A stretch of 64,000 nucleotides of DNA from positions 124,001-188,000 of the forward strand of contig JBQMRP010000071.1 of the NCBI GenBank assembly GCA_052174455.1. The letters are read 5' to 3'. Position 1 is the stretch's first letter. Each line of letters opens with the position of its first letter. The notes beneath the pieces are model-generated. The model made no database searches and was not told where the DNA came from. It was given only the letters and a program-made list of their open reading frames with translations. Positions 20,702 to 31,064 of this stretch are shown here, piece by piece. The stretch is from Arsenophonus sp052174455. Its GTDB lineage: Bacteria; Pseudomonadota; Gammaproteobacteria; Enterobacterales; Enterobacteriaceae. Position numbers and translations under genes: made by a program.

Positions 20702-22417
20702 ATGCGTACAAGACAATATCTTCTCTTTACTTTAAAAGAGACTCCCGCCGATGCTGAAATTATCAGTCATAAGTTGATGCTTTGCGCAGGTATGATCCGT
20801 AAACTTGCTTCAGGACTATATGACTGGTTACCAACCGGTGTCCGTGTACTACGCAAAATTGAAAATATTATTCGTGAAGAAATGAATCGAGCTGGTGTAA
20901 TTGAGATTTCTCTGCCGATAGTTCAGCCAGCAGATCTATGGCAAGAAAGTGGGCGTTGGAAAGAATATGGCCCAGAATTACTTCGTTTTGTTGATCGTGG
21001 CGAGCGATCTTTTGTGTTGGGTCCTACTCATGAAGAAGTAATTACCGATCTTATTCGTAACGAAGTGAGTTCTTATAAGCAGCTGCCGTTGAATCTTTAT
21101 CAAATTCAAACAAAATTTCGTGACGAAATAAGACCACGTTTTGGTGCGATTCGCTCCCGTGAATTTCTTATGAAAGATGCTTATTCTTTTCATACTGACC
21201 AAAACTCGCTGCAACAAACTTACGATGCAATGTATAAGGCATATAGTATAATCTTTAGCCGTATTGGCTTTAATTTTAGGGCAGTCAAAGCAGACGCTAG
21301 TTCTATCGGTGGAAATGCCTCCCATGAGTTTCAAGTTTTAGCTGATAGTGGTGAAGATAATATTGTTTTTTCTACCATTTCAGATTATGCCGCTAATATT
21401 GAATTAGCAGAAGCGATTTGTCTTACGGAAGAGCGTGCTTTACCAACTGAAGATATGCGTCTTATTGATACACCTGATATAAAAACCATTGCTGAGTTAG
21501 TTGATCAATATAATTTACCTATTGAAAAAACAGTTAAAACCTTAATTGTCAGTGCAGCAAAAGAGAGTGGTCATCAGCTCGTTGCCTTATTGATCCGTGG
21601 TGATCATGAATTAAATAAGATCAAAGCAGAAAAACATCCTCTAGTTGCGAGCCCACTAAGATTCTCAACAGAAGAAGAAATACGAGCAATCTTGAAAGTA
21701 GGTAGAGATTCATTAGGCCCTGTTAACTTACCAATACCAGCAATTATCGACCGCAGCGTTTCTGTGATAAGTGATTTTAGTGCTGCTGCCAATATTGATC
21801 ATAAACACTATTTTGGTATTAATTGGTACCGGGATTTACCTTTACCCGAAGTTTATGATCTACGTAATGTGGTTGAAGGTGATCCCAGTCCAGATGGTAA
21901 AGGAACTATACAAATTAAACGTGGGATTGAAGTTGGTCATATTTTTCAACTAGGAACTAGGTATTCTGAAGTAATGAAGGCCAGCGTCCAAGATGCAGAG
22001 GGTCATAATCAAACGGTAATGATGGGATGTTATGGTATTGGTATCACGCGGATTGTAGCAGCTACAATTGAACAAAGCCATGATGATAAAGGAATTATTT
22101 GGCCTGATGCAATTGCGCCTTTTCAAGTTGTTATTTTACCAATGAATTTGCATAAATCATATCGTGTTAAAAAAGTTGCTGAAAAACTTTACTGTGATTT
22201 GAAATCCAATGGTATTGATGTCATTTTTGATGATCGCAAAGAACGACCTAGTGTGATGTTTGCAGATATGGAGCTTATTGGCATACCTCATACCATTGTG
22301 ATCGGTGATCGTAATTTAGATAACAACAAGGTTGAATATAAACAGCGACGCAATAATGAAAAAGAATTTATTGATATTACTGAGATAGTTGATTTTCTAA
22401 AAAAAAAGCTTAACTAA
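20702..22417 (+). CDS. proS: Prolyl-tRNA synthetase
   Basis: ProRS charges tRNA-Pro. The 571-residue product is the bacterial-type enzyme (E. coli 572): class II catalytic core, an INS editing domain inserted between motifs 2 and 3 (about 224-390) that removes mischarged alanine, and the C-terminal anticodon-binding domain (about 470-571). Visible signatures are RTRQYLLFTLKETPADAEI at the start, GPTHEEVITDLIRNE near 107, the motif 2 loop RPRFGAIRSREFLMKDAYS near 140, and ERPSVMFADMELIGIPH near 515. It is complete, and its former neighbour upstream, trmO, is dead. Open frames on the opposite strand within it are shadows. Confidence 0.97.
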   Translation: MRTRQYLLFTLKETPADAEIISHKLMLCAGMIRKLASGLYDWLPTGVRVLRKIENIIREEMNRAGVIEISLPIVQPADLWQESGRWKEYGPELLRFVDRGERSFVLGPTHEEVITDLIRNEVSSYKQLPLNLYQIQTKFRDEIRPRFGAIRSREFLMKDAYSFHTDQNSLQQTYDAMYKAYSIIFSRIGFNFRAVKADASSIGGNASHEFQVLADSGEDNIVFSTISDYAANIELAEAICLTEERALPTEDMRLIDTPDIKTIAELVDQYNLPIEKTVKTLIVSAAKESGHQLVALLIRGDHELNKIKAEKHPLVASPLRFSTEEEIRAILKVGRDSLGPVNLPIPAIIDRSVSVISDFSAAANIDHKHYFGINWYRDLPLPEVYDLRNVVEGDPSPDGKGTIQIKRGIEVGHIFQLGTRYSEVMKASVQDAEGHNQTVMMGCYGIGITRIVAATIEQSHDDKGIIWPDAIAPFQVVILPMNLHKSYRVKKVAEKLYCDLKSNGIDVIFDDRKERPSVMFADMELIGIPHTIVIGDRNLDNNKVEYKQRRNNEKEFIDITEIVDFLKKKLN

Positions 22418-23424
22418 GGATGATTATTAATGATAAAAGTTCAGCTAAAAATAGCTCAGAATCTTATTTTTCTGATAGTCAGTCAGACTGACAGGTACGA
22501 ATTTTATTAAATTTAATCGTTCGGTCTGGATTCAATCAATATTGCATCAAAGAATCCATCATTCATTAATAGATGAATAGTATCTTAGTCCTTAACTTCA
22601 GAATAAGGAGGATCTATTCGATTCAATATCAGTTGAATAATATCCGATTTTAAATCGATATCGCTTACAGTAAATATACTTATATACTATTTAAATAAAG
22701 TTACGGCGGTGATATAGTTTTATTCACTCCGCACTTTTTATCTGCCTTTACTTGTCTTAATATAATTTAAATTATTTTCTGTTCGACTTCCTTTCTGGAT
22801 ACGGAAAGGAATCAGTTTATCATTAATACTAAGTTTAAAATAGGTTTTTATTTTTATTAATAAATAAAAAAGAATTTTTGCTATTAAACTCTAACTTCAT
22901 ATCTAAAAAGTATTTTTTTATTCATTTTTATCAAAAAAGCTTAATTGTTCAATAATTGTGCCAATTTGCTTGAAAAGAACTGCCATTTCACTAGAAAAAT
23001 TTTAATAAAGGAGAAGAGATTACCGATAATATAAATTTATTCATTATTTGACTTTGTGATTGTGGTAATTTCTTACTGGTTGCCAGAAAGAAATATCGAC
23101 CTCCTTTGTAAGGAGTCATTCCAATACTTTTTGCTTCTTTATTCCGCTGTATAAACACCATCCTTCTTTACAAGGATGAAGAATTCAGATATTTATGGCT
23201 AGAATTGCAGGTTAATATCTAGCCTTATTACAACCGTTGCAGCCTGTCTTCTATGTAATCTGTTAACTCACACTTTAATTATCTAAGGATCTTTAAGCTA
23301 AAAAAAATCTAGGTTTAGCAAGTCCAGAATTCACTAATTTTTGTCATCACTACTACTACTGCCTTACACAATCCTTTTTATTCACCTTTAGTATTAAAAT
23401 AGTTAATATTTATTAACAGCTATA
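22418..23424. other. Eroded region after proS, unidentified
   Basis: About 1 kb without an intact gene. On the minus strand around 22570-22700 a fragment reads NRIDPPYSEVKD with partly coherent flanks, and around 23060-23260 another reads KKDGVYTAE. Both look like pieces of eroded genes, but I cannot name them. A short inverted repeat (GTCAGTC/GACTGAC, about 22480-22495) lies just after proS and may be part of its terminator. Confidence 0.4.
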
Positions 23425-24430
23425 TTAGCAAAGGTTATTATTTTTCTTACAAAGCAATTTATAACTATATCTGTATTTTAATTGTTATACTTTCAAACAA
23501 TTTTCTCCAGCCAAATAATTCAGTAAATAAAATGACCCTGTATGATGAAATCTATTCACCCATCCTTTTAATCGGTTAATATAATTATCCATATTTTAAA
23601 TGTGAATCTCCTTACCAATAACTTTATAGTTACCTAACCTTATTAGGCGATAATGACTAATTTCATTTTTGCTAATAAATGTTTTGTACAATTTTTCTCC
23701 ATCCAAGTAAAAGATTGACTTTTTATTAATAATTAGCTCAAGAAAATAGCTAACATATTATGTATTAAACTCTTCAAGATCTCATCGATTATAATGATGT
23801 ATGTCTATCTTTACTGATTAAGATCGCGCAATTCCTTCTTTTTTTATTTTCTACTCTTTTACTTCTTCTAAATTTTCTATGTGGAATATAATTATTTCCT
23901 TTAAAGGATTCAGGGAAAATATTTCGTCGATTTTAACAAATACCACTTAGTGCATTTATATTGGCTGTCATCGCTGAATCAAGAAAGTACTATCGCAATC
24001 TAAACCTATCTCAAATCAATGCCTGTTTGTTTCGTTTATTCCTATATAGTCAAGTTAGTCAACGTGCATCGAAAATAACTAAAGCATTTATCCTTTTGAT
24101 CTAGTTTTTCCATAGGACTTCTAGTAAGTTTTGTTAAACGTTTTTCTGAAATCATGGATTTTGCAATAATATCGCTGTAATCATAATGAATCTTTCTAGT
24201 GGATAATATATTCACTGTAATAATATGATCAGGATAAATGTAGAAGAGTTTTTTTAATATATAAATTGATATCATCCGATAGATTATCGCCGAGCTAACT
24301 AATTAAATGTAGATTTATGTTGCAGGAAATGAGAAAGATTTTCTTTTATTTGTATGACGGTTTGATTTTTCATGATAACCGTTATAGTAAAATCTTCTTA
24401 TAGTATAAGGAATTTTTACTAACAAGCATT
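23425..24430 (-). mobile_element. Dead IS1595-like element, copy c
   Basis: This copy gives the best family evidence. Read on the minus strand, the transposase C-terminus shows MDNYINRLKGWVNRFHHTG followed by FYLLNYLAG (about 23530-23600). That matches the IS1595/ISXO2 signature H(I/V)QNVNxYHSRLKxWLxRFxGVxTKYLxNYLxW. The preceding DG..SYK block (SDG..Y in the family) and the N-terminal open frame at 24042-24275 are in the right order. Frames are broken throughout. Confidence 0.7.
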
Positions 24431-24608
24431 GTTAACATAACATTATAAAACGCATTTTACTAAAGATGATTTGAGGCTGACGTGTTTTTATAGTAATTTT
24501 GATTATTGGTCATTAGAGATAACGCTATATGGCGCTATCTTGTTAGTGATCTTGGTCACCGATAAATCTGATTGGCCGGCCTTTTCATTATTGTTAAAAC
24601 ACAAGTAT

Positions 24609-24636
24609 GGCTGGATAGTTTTTTAGCTATCCAGCC
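24609..24636 (-). terminator. Strong hairpin after the 80-codon ORF
   Basis: A perfect 10-bp stem (GGCTGGATAG at 24609-24618, CTATCCAGCC at 24627-24636) with an 8-nt loop lies 22 bp beyond the stop of the minus-strand frame at 24658. The T-tract lies in the loop rather than after the stem, so it is an imperfect intrinsic terminator. A preserved perfect stem in such decayed DNA is still notable. Confidence 0.5.
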
Positions 24637-24657
24637 TGGGTATGGTTTTCCTTTGAG

Positions 24658-24900
24658 TTATCGATAAACAACCTTCGCAGAATAGATGTTATTATATTTT
24701 TGATAATCCAGTAGTCGTATTTTTCTGTTAGTGCTAGTTTGTTTTAATTCTAGCCCGATATAATAAGAGAGAACTATCGCTCTGATCTGAAAATATACAT
24801 TACCATTCTCCATTATAGTAACTTTTGGCGGTGTAATAAGTAGCTCGACATCGGGGATTTCCATAATTCTCTGACAATTTCTTTGTTCATGCTTTGCCAA
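24658..24900 (-). CDS. Hypothetical 80-residue protein or gene fragment
   Basis: An open frame of 80 codons (MAKHEQRNCQRIMEIPDVEL...) outside any IS remnant, followed by a strong hairpin. The product is soluble and mixed in charge, with a beta-rich look (VELLITPPKVTIMENGNVYFQ). I do not recognise it. Upstream on the same strand, to about 25250, partly coherent translation in other frames (for example AHAISMEVHQPSKVIT) suggests that the frame is the surviving 3' part of a longer broken gene rather than a complete small gene. The absence of an obvious ribosome binding site supports that reading. Confidence 0.35.
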   Translation of the reverse strand: MAKHEQRNCQRIMEIPDVELLITPPKVTIMENGNVYFQIRAIVLSYYIGLELKQTSTNRKIRLLDYQKYNNIYSAKVVYR

Positions 24901-25799
24901 TCTAATCAGATACTTTTTATGTCAACTATTTAAATATCAAGATTACGAGAGTTGATACTGCTCTTCAATCTGGTAAATTAGAAATGGCGGCAGATTTACC
25001 TTTAATCAATTAAGCACTTTTGGTATAATTATATTCAATGACGGCAGCTAAATATAAATCCTTATATACTGTTTTTTAAACTCTAATAATAATCAATGTA
25101 CCCCGTTGATCTGTGGCATACGAAACTTTGCCAACTGACACGGCTGCTTTTTATCTAGAGATAAAATAGCTTGTCATTCTTCGCTTTAGACAGTTATTAC
25201 TTTACTAGGTTGATGAACTTCCATCGAGATAGCGTGAGCATCCATAATGTTATTTATGTTGCCAATCATAAACATTTTTATGAATTTATATTGAAGTAAT
25301 CAAACTTTATGTTACAGTTTTCTCAGTTCATGATTACTGAAATATTCTAATAAAGAATCTTTCTTGATTCGTTTATTGAAAATATCATTTGTATATTCAT
25401 TAATAAAATAGACCTGCATTAAATGTTTACAATATCAACTTCAATATGGGTGATATTTTACATCATGAATTCTCCAGTTATTAAAGGAGAATTACATATC
25501 TCATCACTATAATCCCGAAAGTTTGCGGGATTCCACTTTACTTACTAAACCATTTGGCATGGTTAAAGGTTAGGGTATGTTCATTACATTTTTCAAAATG
25601 TATTTATAAAATAAATCTATTATAATAATATTCGGTTATTTTGTTAAATTACTTTATTTAGTTTTAGTTCCAGTAAGATAGTATAGTTTTATTGAATAAT
25701 TTATCTTTAACTTTGAACTAATCTTTTATAGATTGCAATGGAGTTTTACTACCAAGTATTGATTGAAGTAATTCCGAGTTATTAGAAAAACTGGTGTAT
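24901..25799. other. Eroded region upstream of the 80-codon ORF
   Basis: Up to about 25260 this probably contains the broken 5' part of the gene that ends at 24658. Beyond that it is AT-rich with nothing I can identify. Confidence 0.4.
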
Positions 25800-27130
25800 G
25801 GCAATCAAGATCCGTTCTGATATTTCATGAATCTGTTCTGTATTTTATATTTAACATTGGTTACCACCATGATTAGTAGCTCAAATCCCCTTAGACAGTT
25901 TCATCTTTTTTAAACAGATTCTGGTAACTCAAATGCTATTGAAATGCTTGTTTTTTTTCGAACCATATTTCTTTCTACGTTGTTTCCCGTAGCTTAATTG
26001 TTGCTAAAAAGCCAATTTAATTGAATTCGTCATTCTTATTGACGTCAGTGCACTAATAGGAAATCGTAGAATGCCAGCAGCTCTTCTAGATTTTTCTAAC
26101 ATCTTCATTGTTGAAGGATAGTTGCTTCGGTAAAAATTTTACCAACAAAACATTAGGCTTTATTATCGGAATCACGGTTTTCTGCTATCCAAACCTCCCG
26201 TAGTTCACCTTAATTTTGATTATATGTATTTCTGGAGTGAAGCTAGTAATTAGCTATTTTGTACCCAATAACCTTTGGCATGTATAGATATGTATTTTTT
26301 ATTGCATTCAAAATAAAGGGAACTTTTCCATTAGCAAATCTGAGAGATATATTTAAGCCACGCTCGTACGCTTATCTAGAAGATCGGCTCAGTGCGCTCC
26401 TAACTATCGATAAGCATCTTCGACCGCAATGAGCTCCTTGCGTCCATGCACAGTGATGTCGATAATGAGAAAACACACAAAGTCGATTATCTTGTCTGAC
26501 AGATCTCAGTATTACCTATCTAGCCAAGAAATAAATATAGTGCGTATTGCTAAATCACACAATACCCCATTGCTAATGTTATTTAAGGCATTACTACTTT
26601 AGTCTGCTGATAATTTTTGCCAAAAGGACTATGTGCTTCTTGATCAAGATAATGCCCTCAGAGCTTCGTAAAAATCACCGATGAATATACCTCAACAGCT
26701 ACACAGCCATGGTTTCAACTCTTCGCCAATTTTTGCATGCTTCAGATAAAGTGTGGGGAATAAGAAGTTTTAGAAAAATATTCCGTTTTCCGTTGCAATT
26801 TCATAACTTTAAGTACTTTTATCTCAATATTGCTAAATACCAGTCTATATAGTTCTCTAGGTAAAAAAAACCGTTATGGATGAGATTCGTAGAGACAAGG
26901 CGGTAATGAGAACAATATCGCAGCATAACTTCGAGCTCAGTTTCAACAGTTCTGCTATAAGCCATTTGACACACCATTACGAATAAACTCATAGAAGGAA
27001 TATCACAGATAATATCTGGTTTACAAATACCTGTAAGATAAGCTTTTCATGATATATCATCTCTTTCTTGTTAACATTATTAATGAAATCAATCATAAGC
27101 AGAATACGCCACCCATCTATAAAACTACAT
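25800..27130 (-). mobile_element. Dead IS256-family element, copy 5
   Basis: This is a minus-strand IS256 remnant with the same order of conserved blocks as copies 2, 4, 6, 7 and 8. Examples are the stretch at 26030-26070 equivalent to the FYDFPxxHW...TTNPIES region and the stretch at 26820-26870 equivalent to VKVPKV. It is heavily eroded, and the boundaries are uncertain by about 30 bp. Confidence 0.65.
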
Positions 27131-27541
27131 ACACTATAAATAAGCAAATTCTATTTTGCTATTTATATACGAAATTTAAAGTATCAATTGATGATTATTA
27201 TTGCAAAAATGATTGACTAATTCTCTTTTGCATCAGTCTGTTTTAGACGATTAACATCGTTTCGACACTTAAAATATCTTTATATATAAATGTATTAAAT
27301 TAATTAATTCAATCTGAATATTTTTTATCATTATTTTTTTTTGCACATATCCCATTACTAAATATGAATAAAAAAATAATAGTTTATATTATAATATATA
27401 ATACAATAATACATTATAGTTATAATAGTTAATATGCTTATTTATAACCTAATTTTATCGCTTTTTTAGTTTATAGCGGATTAAATAAGCTTGAATTCCA
27501 CATGACGTATTTATTTTATCATCCCAAAAAGAGGGGATTTA
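27131..27541. other. AT-rich leader of ybaL
   Basis: About 410 bp of very AT-rich sequence, including runs of TATA-like sequence at 27370-27430. The ybaL promoter should be here, but the base composition makes motif calls meaningless. No ORF. Confidence 0.5.
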
Positions 27542-29227
27542 ATGGATAATTCAGAATCATCTCTCATACCAACAATTGTTGGTGGTTTAGCTCTTTCTTA
27601 TCTATTTGGTATGATTGCACAACGACTAAGAGTATCACCGTTAGTCGGCTATTTATTAGCTGGCGTTCTTATTGGTCCATTTACACCAGGATTTGTTGCA
27701 AATACAAATTTAGCCAGTGAACTTGCTGAAATTGGTGTTATATTATTGATGTTTGGTGTTGGCTTACATTTTTCATTAAAAGACCTTTTAGCCGTAAAAT
27801 CGATTGCTATTCCTAGCGCTATCACTCAAATAATTACCGCCACCTTATTAGGTCTTGGTTTAGCCATGCTATTTGGTTGGGGAATATTTGCTGGAATTGT
27901 TTTTGGCCTTTGTCTCTCAACAGCTAGTACTGTAGTGCTATTAAGAGCACTAGAAGAACGTCAACTTATTGATAGTAAACAAGGCCAAATTGCCATTGGC
28001 TGGCTGATTGTCGAAGATTTAGTCATGGTCTTGACACTAGTATTGCTACCAGGAATTGCTAGTATTATCGATAGTAATAATGCTAGTTTTAATGAACTCG
28101 CAATTAAGTTAATCGTTACCGTTGGTAAGGTAGCTATTTTTATTATTATTACACTTTTTATCGGTCGCCAACTTATTCCATGGATACTAGCCCTTACTGC
28201 GGCAAGTGGTTCTCGTGAATTATTTACATTAGCAGTTTTAGTGCTAGCACTTGGTATTGCCTATGCCGCGGTAACTCTATTCAATGCTTCTTTTGCTCTT
28301 GGTGCATTTTTTGCTGGTATGATCCTAAATGAATCTGAATTAAGTCATCGAGCTGCACAAGATACACTGCCTTTGCGAGATGCATTTGCGGTTCTGTTTT
28401 TTGTGTCAGTTGGTATGCTTTTAGATCCTACCATATTAATAGAACATCCGCTTGCTGTATTGGCGGTTTTAGCAATCATTACTATTGGTAAATCATTTTC
28501 TGCATTATTATTAGTTAGACTATTTGGTTATAATCGTTGTACTGCTTTAACTATCGCGATAAGTTTAGCACAAATCGGTGAATTCTCCTTCATTCTGGCT
28601 GGAATTGGAATAACACTCAATATATTTAATAGTCAAGCGCTAAATCTGGTTTTAGCTGGTGCGATTGTATCTATTATGATTAATCCATTGCTGTTTAGCT
28701 TACTTGACCGTTATCTAAAAAAAACTGAAACAACAGAGAAAGAATTATTAGAAGAAACACAGGAAGAAGTCGCACAAATTCCTATCGATATTTGTGGTCA
28801 TGCAATTATTGTTGGTTATGGTCGTGTTGGTACTATCCTGGCTAAAAAATTGCGTCAAAAAGATATCCCGATTGTCGTTATCGAAAATACACGCTCTCGA
28901 TTTGAAGAGTTAGCTAAAAATGGCTTTTGCTCACTAATTGGCAATGCGGTAAATAAAGCACTGATGAAGTTGGCTAGAATAGATTGCGCTCAAACACTAT
29001 TAGTCACCATTTTAAATGGGTATGAAGCAGGGCAAATTATTGAAAAAGCTAGGTCATTAAACCCTGATATCACTATTATTGTTCGTGCTCACTATGATGA
29101 TGAAGTTAGATATATTCGTGAACGTGGCGCAAATCATATCGTTGTTGGTGAATATGAAATCGCTAAAACCATGGCGCATTTTCTGGCTAAAAAGAAAGCA
29201 CCCTGTTGTGCTATTAATAATCAATGA
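27542..29227 (+). CDS. ybaL: YbaL, CPA2-family cation/proton antiporter with RCK domain
   Basis: YbaL belongs to the KefB/KefC branch of the CPA2 monovalent cation:proton antiporters in the inner membrane; its physiological substrate is not settled. The 561-residue protein (E. coli 558) has about 12 hydrophobic segments in its first 390 residues (Na_H_Exchanger domain). A cytosolic RCK/TrkA-N domain starts near 418 with the nucleotide-binding glycine motif IIVGYGRVGTILAKKL. The start at 27542 has 'agagggga' a few bases upstream. It is convergent with gsk as in E. coli. This large membrane protein is fully intact, so it is probably under selection for ion or pH homeostasis in the host. Confidence 0.94.
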   Translation: MDNSESSLIPTIVGGLALSYLFGMIAQRLRVSPLVGYLLAGVLIGPFTPGFVANTNLASELAEIGVILLMFGVGLHFSLKDLLAVKSIAIPSAITQIITATLLGLGLAMLFGWGIFAGIVFGLCLSTASTVVLLRALEERQLIDSKQGQIAIGWLIVEDLVMVLTLVLLPGIASIIDSNNASFNELAIKLIVTVGKVAIFIIITLFIGRQLIPWILALTAASGSRELFTLAVLVLALGIAYAAVTLFNASFALGAFFAGMILNESELSHRAAQDTLPLRDAFAVLFFVSVGMLLDPTILIEHPLAVLAVLAIITIGKSFSALLLVRLFGYNRCTALTIAISLAQIGEFSFILAGIGITLNIFNSQALNLVLAGAIVSIMINPLLFSLLDRYLKKTETTEKELLEETQEEVAQIPIDICGHAIIVGYGRVGTILAKKLRQKDIPIVVIENTRSRFEELAKNGFCSLIGNAVNKALMKLARIDCAQTLLVTILNGYEAGQIIEKARSLNPDITIIVRAHYDDEVRYIRERGANHIVVGEYEIAKTMAHFLAKKKAPCCAINNQ

Positions 29228-29299
29228 CAACAATTTATTATTAAATACTAAAGATTTAGATAAATACTTAAAACCTGATATGGCTCCTAACTAGCCAAT

Positions 29300-29352
29300 A
29301 AAAATAAATCAGAGGAATATTAATATTGGCTTTCTTTTGATTTTTTTTTTTA
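29300..29352. terminator. Possible bidirectional terminator between ybaL and gsk
   Basis: The convergent gap contains an imperfect inverted repeat around a central AATATTAATATT palindrome (AATCA...TGATT arms, about 29308-29342), followed by a run of Ts. It could end transcripts from both sides, but the pairing is weak. Confidence 0.35.
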
Positions 29353-29354
29353 AA

Positions 29355-30662
29355 TTACCGTTCCCAGTAAGATTCTTCTAAACTATCTTCTTTTTCAGGC
29401 AAACTTCGTGTTAAACGTGGTGAATGTTGTATAAGTACCTGATAACTAACTCTATTAGCATATTTACATACCTGTGCTAAGGAAGAGTATGTTAAATAAG
29501 GTAGAAAATGTTTTGTTGAATTAGGAATATTTAAACGATGAAAATGATTGGCAGTAATATCGTGTAATAAAGCAGAAAGTGCACCATCACCAGCTCCATT
29601 GGTATTCATAATTTTTTCTGGTCCACCCATATAAGGCTCAATATGGGAATAGATCCTAAAAGGAAGCTGACAATCTTTTTTCCTTATCGCCCGGCTAAAT
29701 TCATAATGATTAAATTGTTTAATGGCACCAAATAATAGAGGATGTTGAGTTTCTCTTTTATAAGTTGATTCAGTATAACCAGCCATGTAAAGTCCGTCAG
29801 AACCGGCAGTGCAAAGTACTAAATCAACTAAATCAAGTACTTTATCGGCAGCTAATAGTGGATCGTTAATGCCCGTTAATTCTAATGCTTCATCTTCGTT
29901 CATTGCCACAACAGAAACATATTTAGCAAGAAAATTTTGCCAAAAGTAGGGGTCATCGGCAATAACAAATTTAGTGCCTAATGTTAGTACCACTGGTACA
30001 TCATGTTTTTTAGCATATTCTATTGCTTGTATCGTTGCAGCTGGCATCGGTTCGCCAGGTTGACAGCGGATAAGATAAGCAGTAATAACCAATGCTGATG
30101 CTTTTGCAATAATTTGCTCTGGGATGCTATCAGGACGCAATTGATTCATTAAACCAGGACTAATTGCAAATGTTCGTTCACTATTTTCCGTAATTAAGGT
30201 AAAACAGCGGCCAATAGGACCATTAACACCTTGTAAATAATTTAAGTCCATTCGGCTCGAAGTATGGCATAAATAACGGTATGCATAGCTACCAATTTGA
30301 ATATTGTTACACATCGTACCCAATAATACAGATCTGTCATCAGCTAATAACGAATAATTATGTAAAGTGTTCCCTATCGTGCCACCAGCAAATTCATGAC
30401 TAATAAGATTGAACTCTGTTAACTCACGATAAAGTTTTTCAGCAGTAGTCTCATCAATAACTAGTGAGTGCCCATGACTGAGTTGATAACGTTGAATAAA
30501 ATCATCACCAACCTTCGCTTCAATATCAACCAAGGTTTGATCTATACCAACTATATATGCATGATCACTTTCACTATTGATTAACTCTTGGCTGAATAAT
30601 AATGGATCTCGGAGACTAACAGGAAAGTAGTGCTTGGATTTGCGTTGACCAGGGAATTTCAT
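29355..30662 (-). CDS. gsk: Inosine-guanosine kinase
   Basis: Gsk phosphorylates guanosine and inosine to GMP and IMP in purine salvage. The 435-residue product (E. coli 434) is a PfkB-family kinase. The C-terminal signature NTNGAGDGALSALLHD near residue 350 contains the catalytic Asp in GAGD, and the nucleoside-binding N-terminal region is complete (MKFPGQRKSKHYFPVS). It is convergent with ybaL. A salvage kinase is useful to a host-dependent cell that imports nucleosides. No clear ribosome binding site precedes the ATG. Confidence 0.95.
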   Translation of the reverse strand: MKFPGQRKSKHYFPVSLRDPLLFSQELINSESDHAYIVGIDQTLVDIEAKVGDDFIQRYQLSHGHSLVIDETTAEKLYRELTEFNLISHEFAGGTIGNTLHNYSLLADDRSVLLGTMCNNIQIGSYAYRYLCHTSSRMDLNYLQGVNGPIGRCFTLITENSERTFAISPGLMNQLRPDSIPEQIIAKASALVITAYLIRCQPGEPMPAATIQAIEYAKKHDVPVVLTLGTKFVIADDPYFWQNFLAKYVSVVAMNEDEALELTGINDPLLAADKVLDLVDLVLCTAGSDGLYMAGYTESTYKRETQHPLLFGAIKQFNHYEFSRAIRKKDCQLPFRIYSHIEPYMGGPEKIMNTNGAGDGALSALLHDITANHFHRLNIPNSTKHFLPYLTYSSLAQVCKYANRVSYQVLIQHSPRLTRSLPEKEDSLEESYWER

Positions 30663-31064
30663 AATAGGTAGATTAGTAATAATAAAAAGAGTAAGTTTAA
30701 CATAACTAACAGTGTTGAGCAGCAGGAAAATTACATGGCGCTTATATAAAATTATTTTATCAGACTTTTTGTTTGAGACTATTTACAATATGATTTAACA
30801 AAAGATAAATACAACTAAAAATTAAACTAGATATTCTAACTAATACTACCATACGTTTTTTAGAGGTCTAATTAGCAATCAGAATAGTTGGATTTGCATC
30901 TATTTCACCGACCGGAACACCAAATAGATTTATTATATAATCTCTGTAATTGTTGGATATATTATTAGTTATTAAAAGGTTTGGTATTAATGGTAGCTAA
31001 TCATTATACTTTTTACGAAAATAGCTAATTTTTTAAGTAAAGCTTTTAAAATATAATACACTAT
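30663..31064. other. AT-rich spacer upstream of gsk
   Basis: About 400 bp between gsk and the 1.8-kb repeat. It should hold the gsk promoter on the minus strand. No remnant of the genes that precede gsk in E. coli (aes, hemH) is recognisable. Confidence 0.45.

Noticed and set aside
20978..21334. 118-codon minus-strand open frame inside proS
   Set aside because: It is antisense to a highly conserved gene, has no recognisable domain, and is explained by the codon use of proS.
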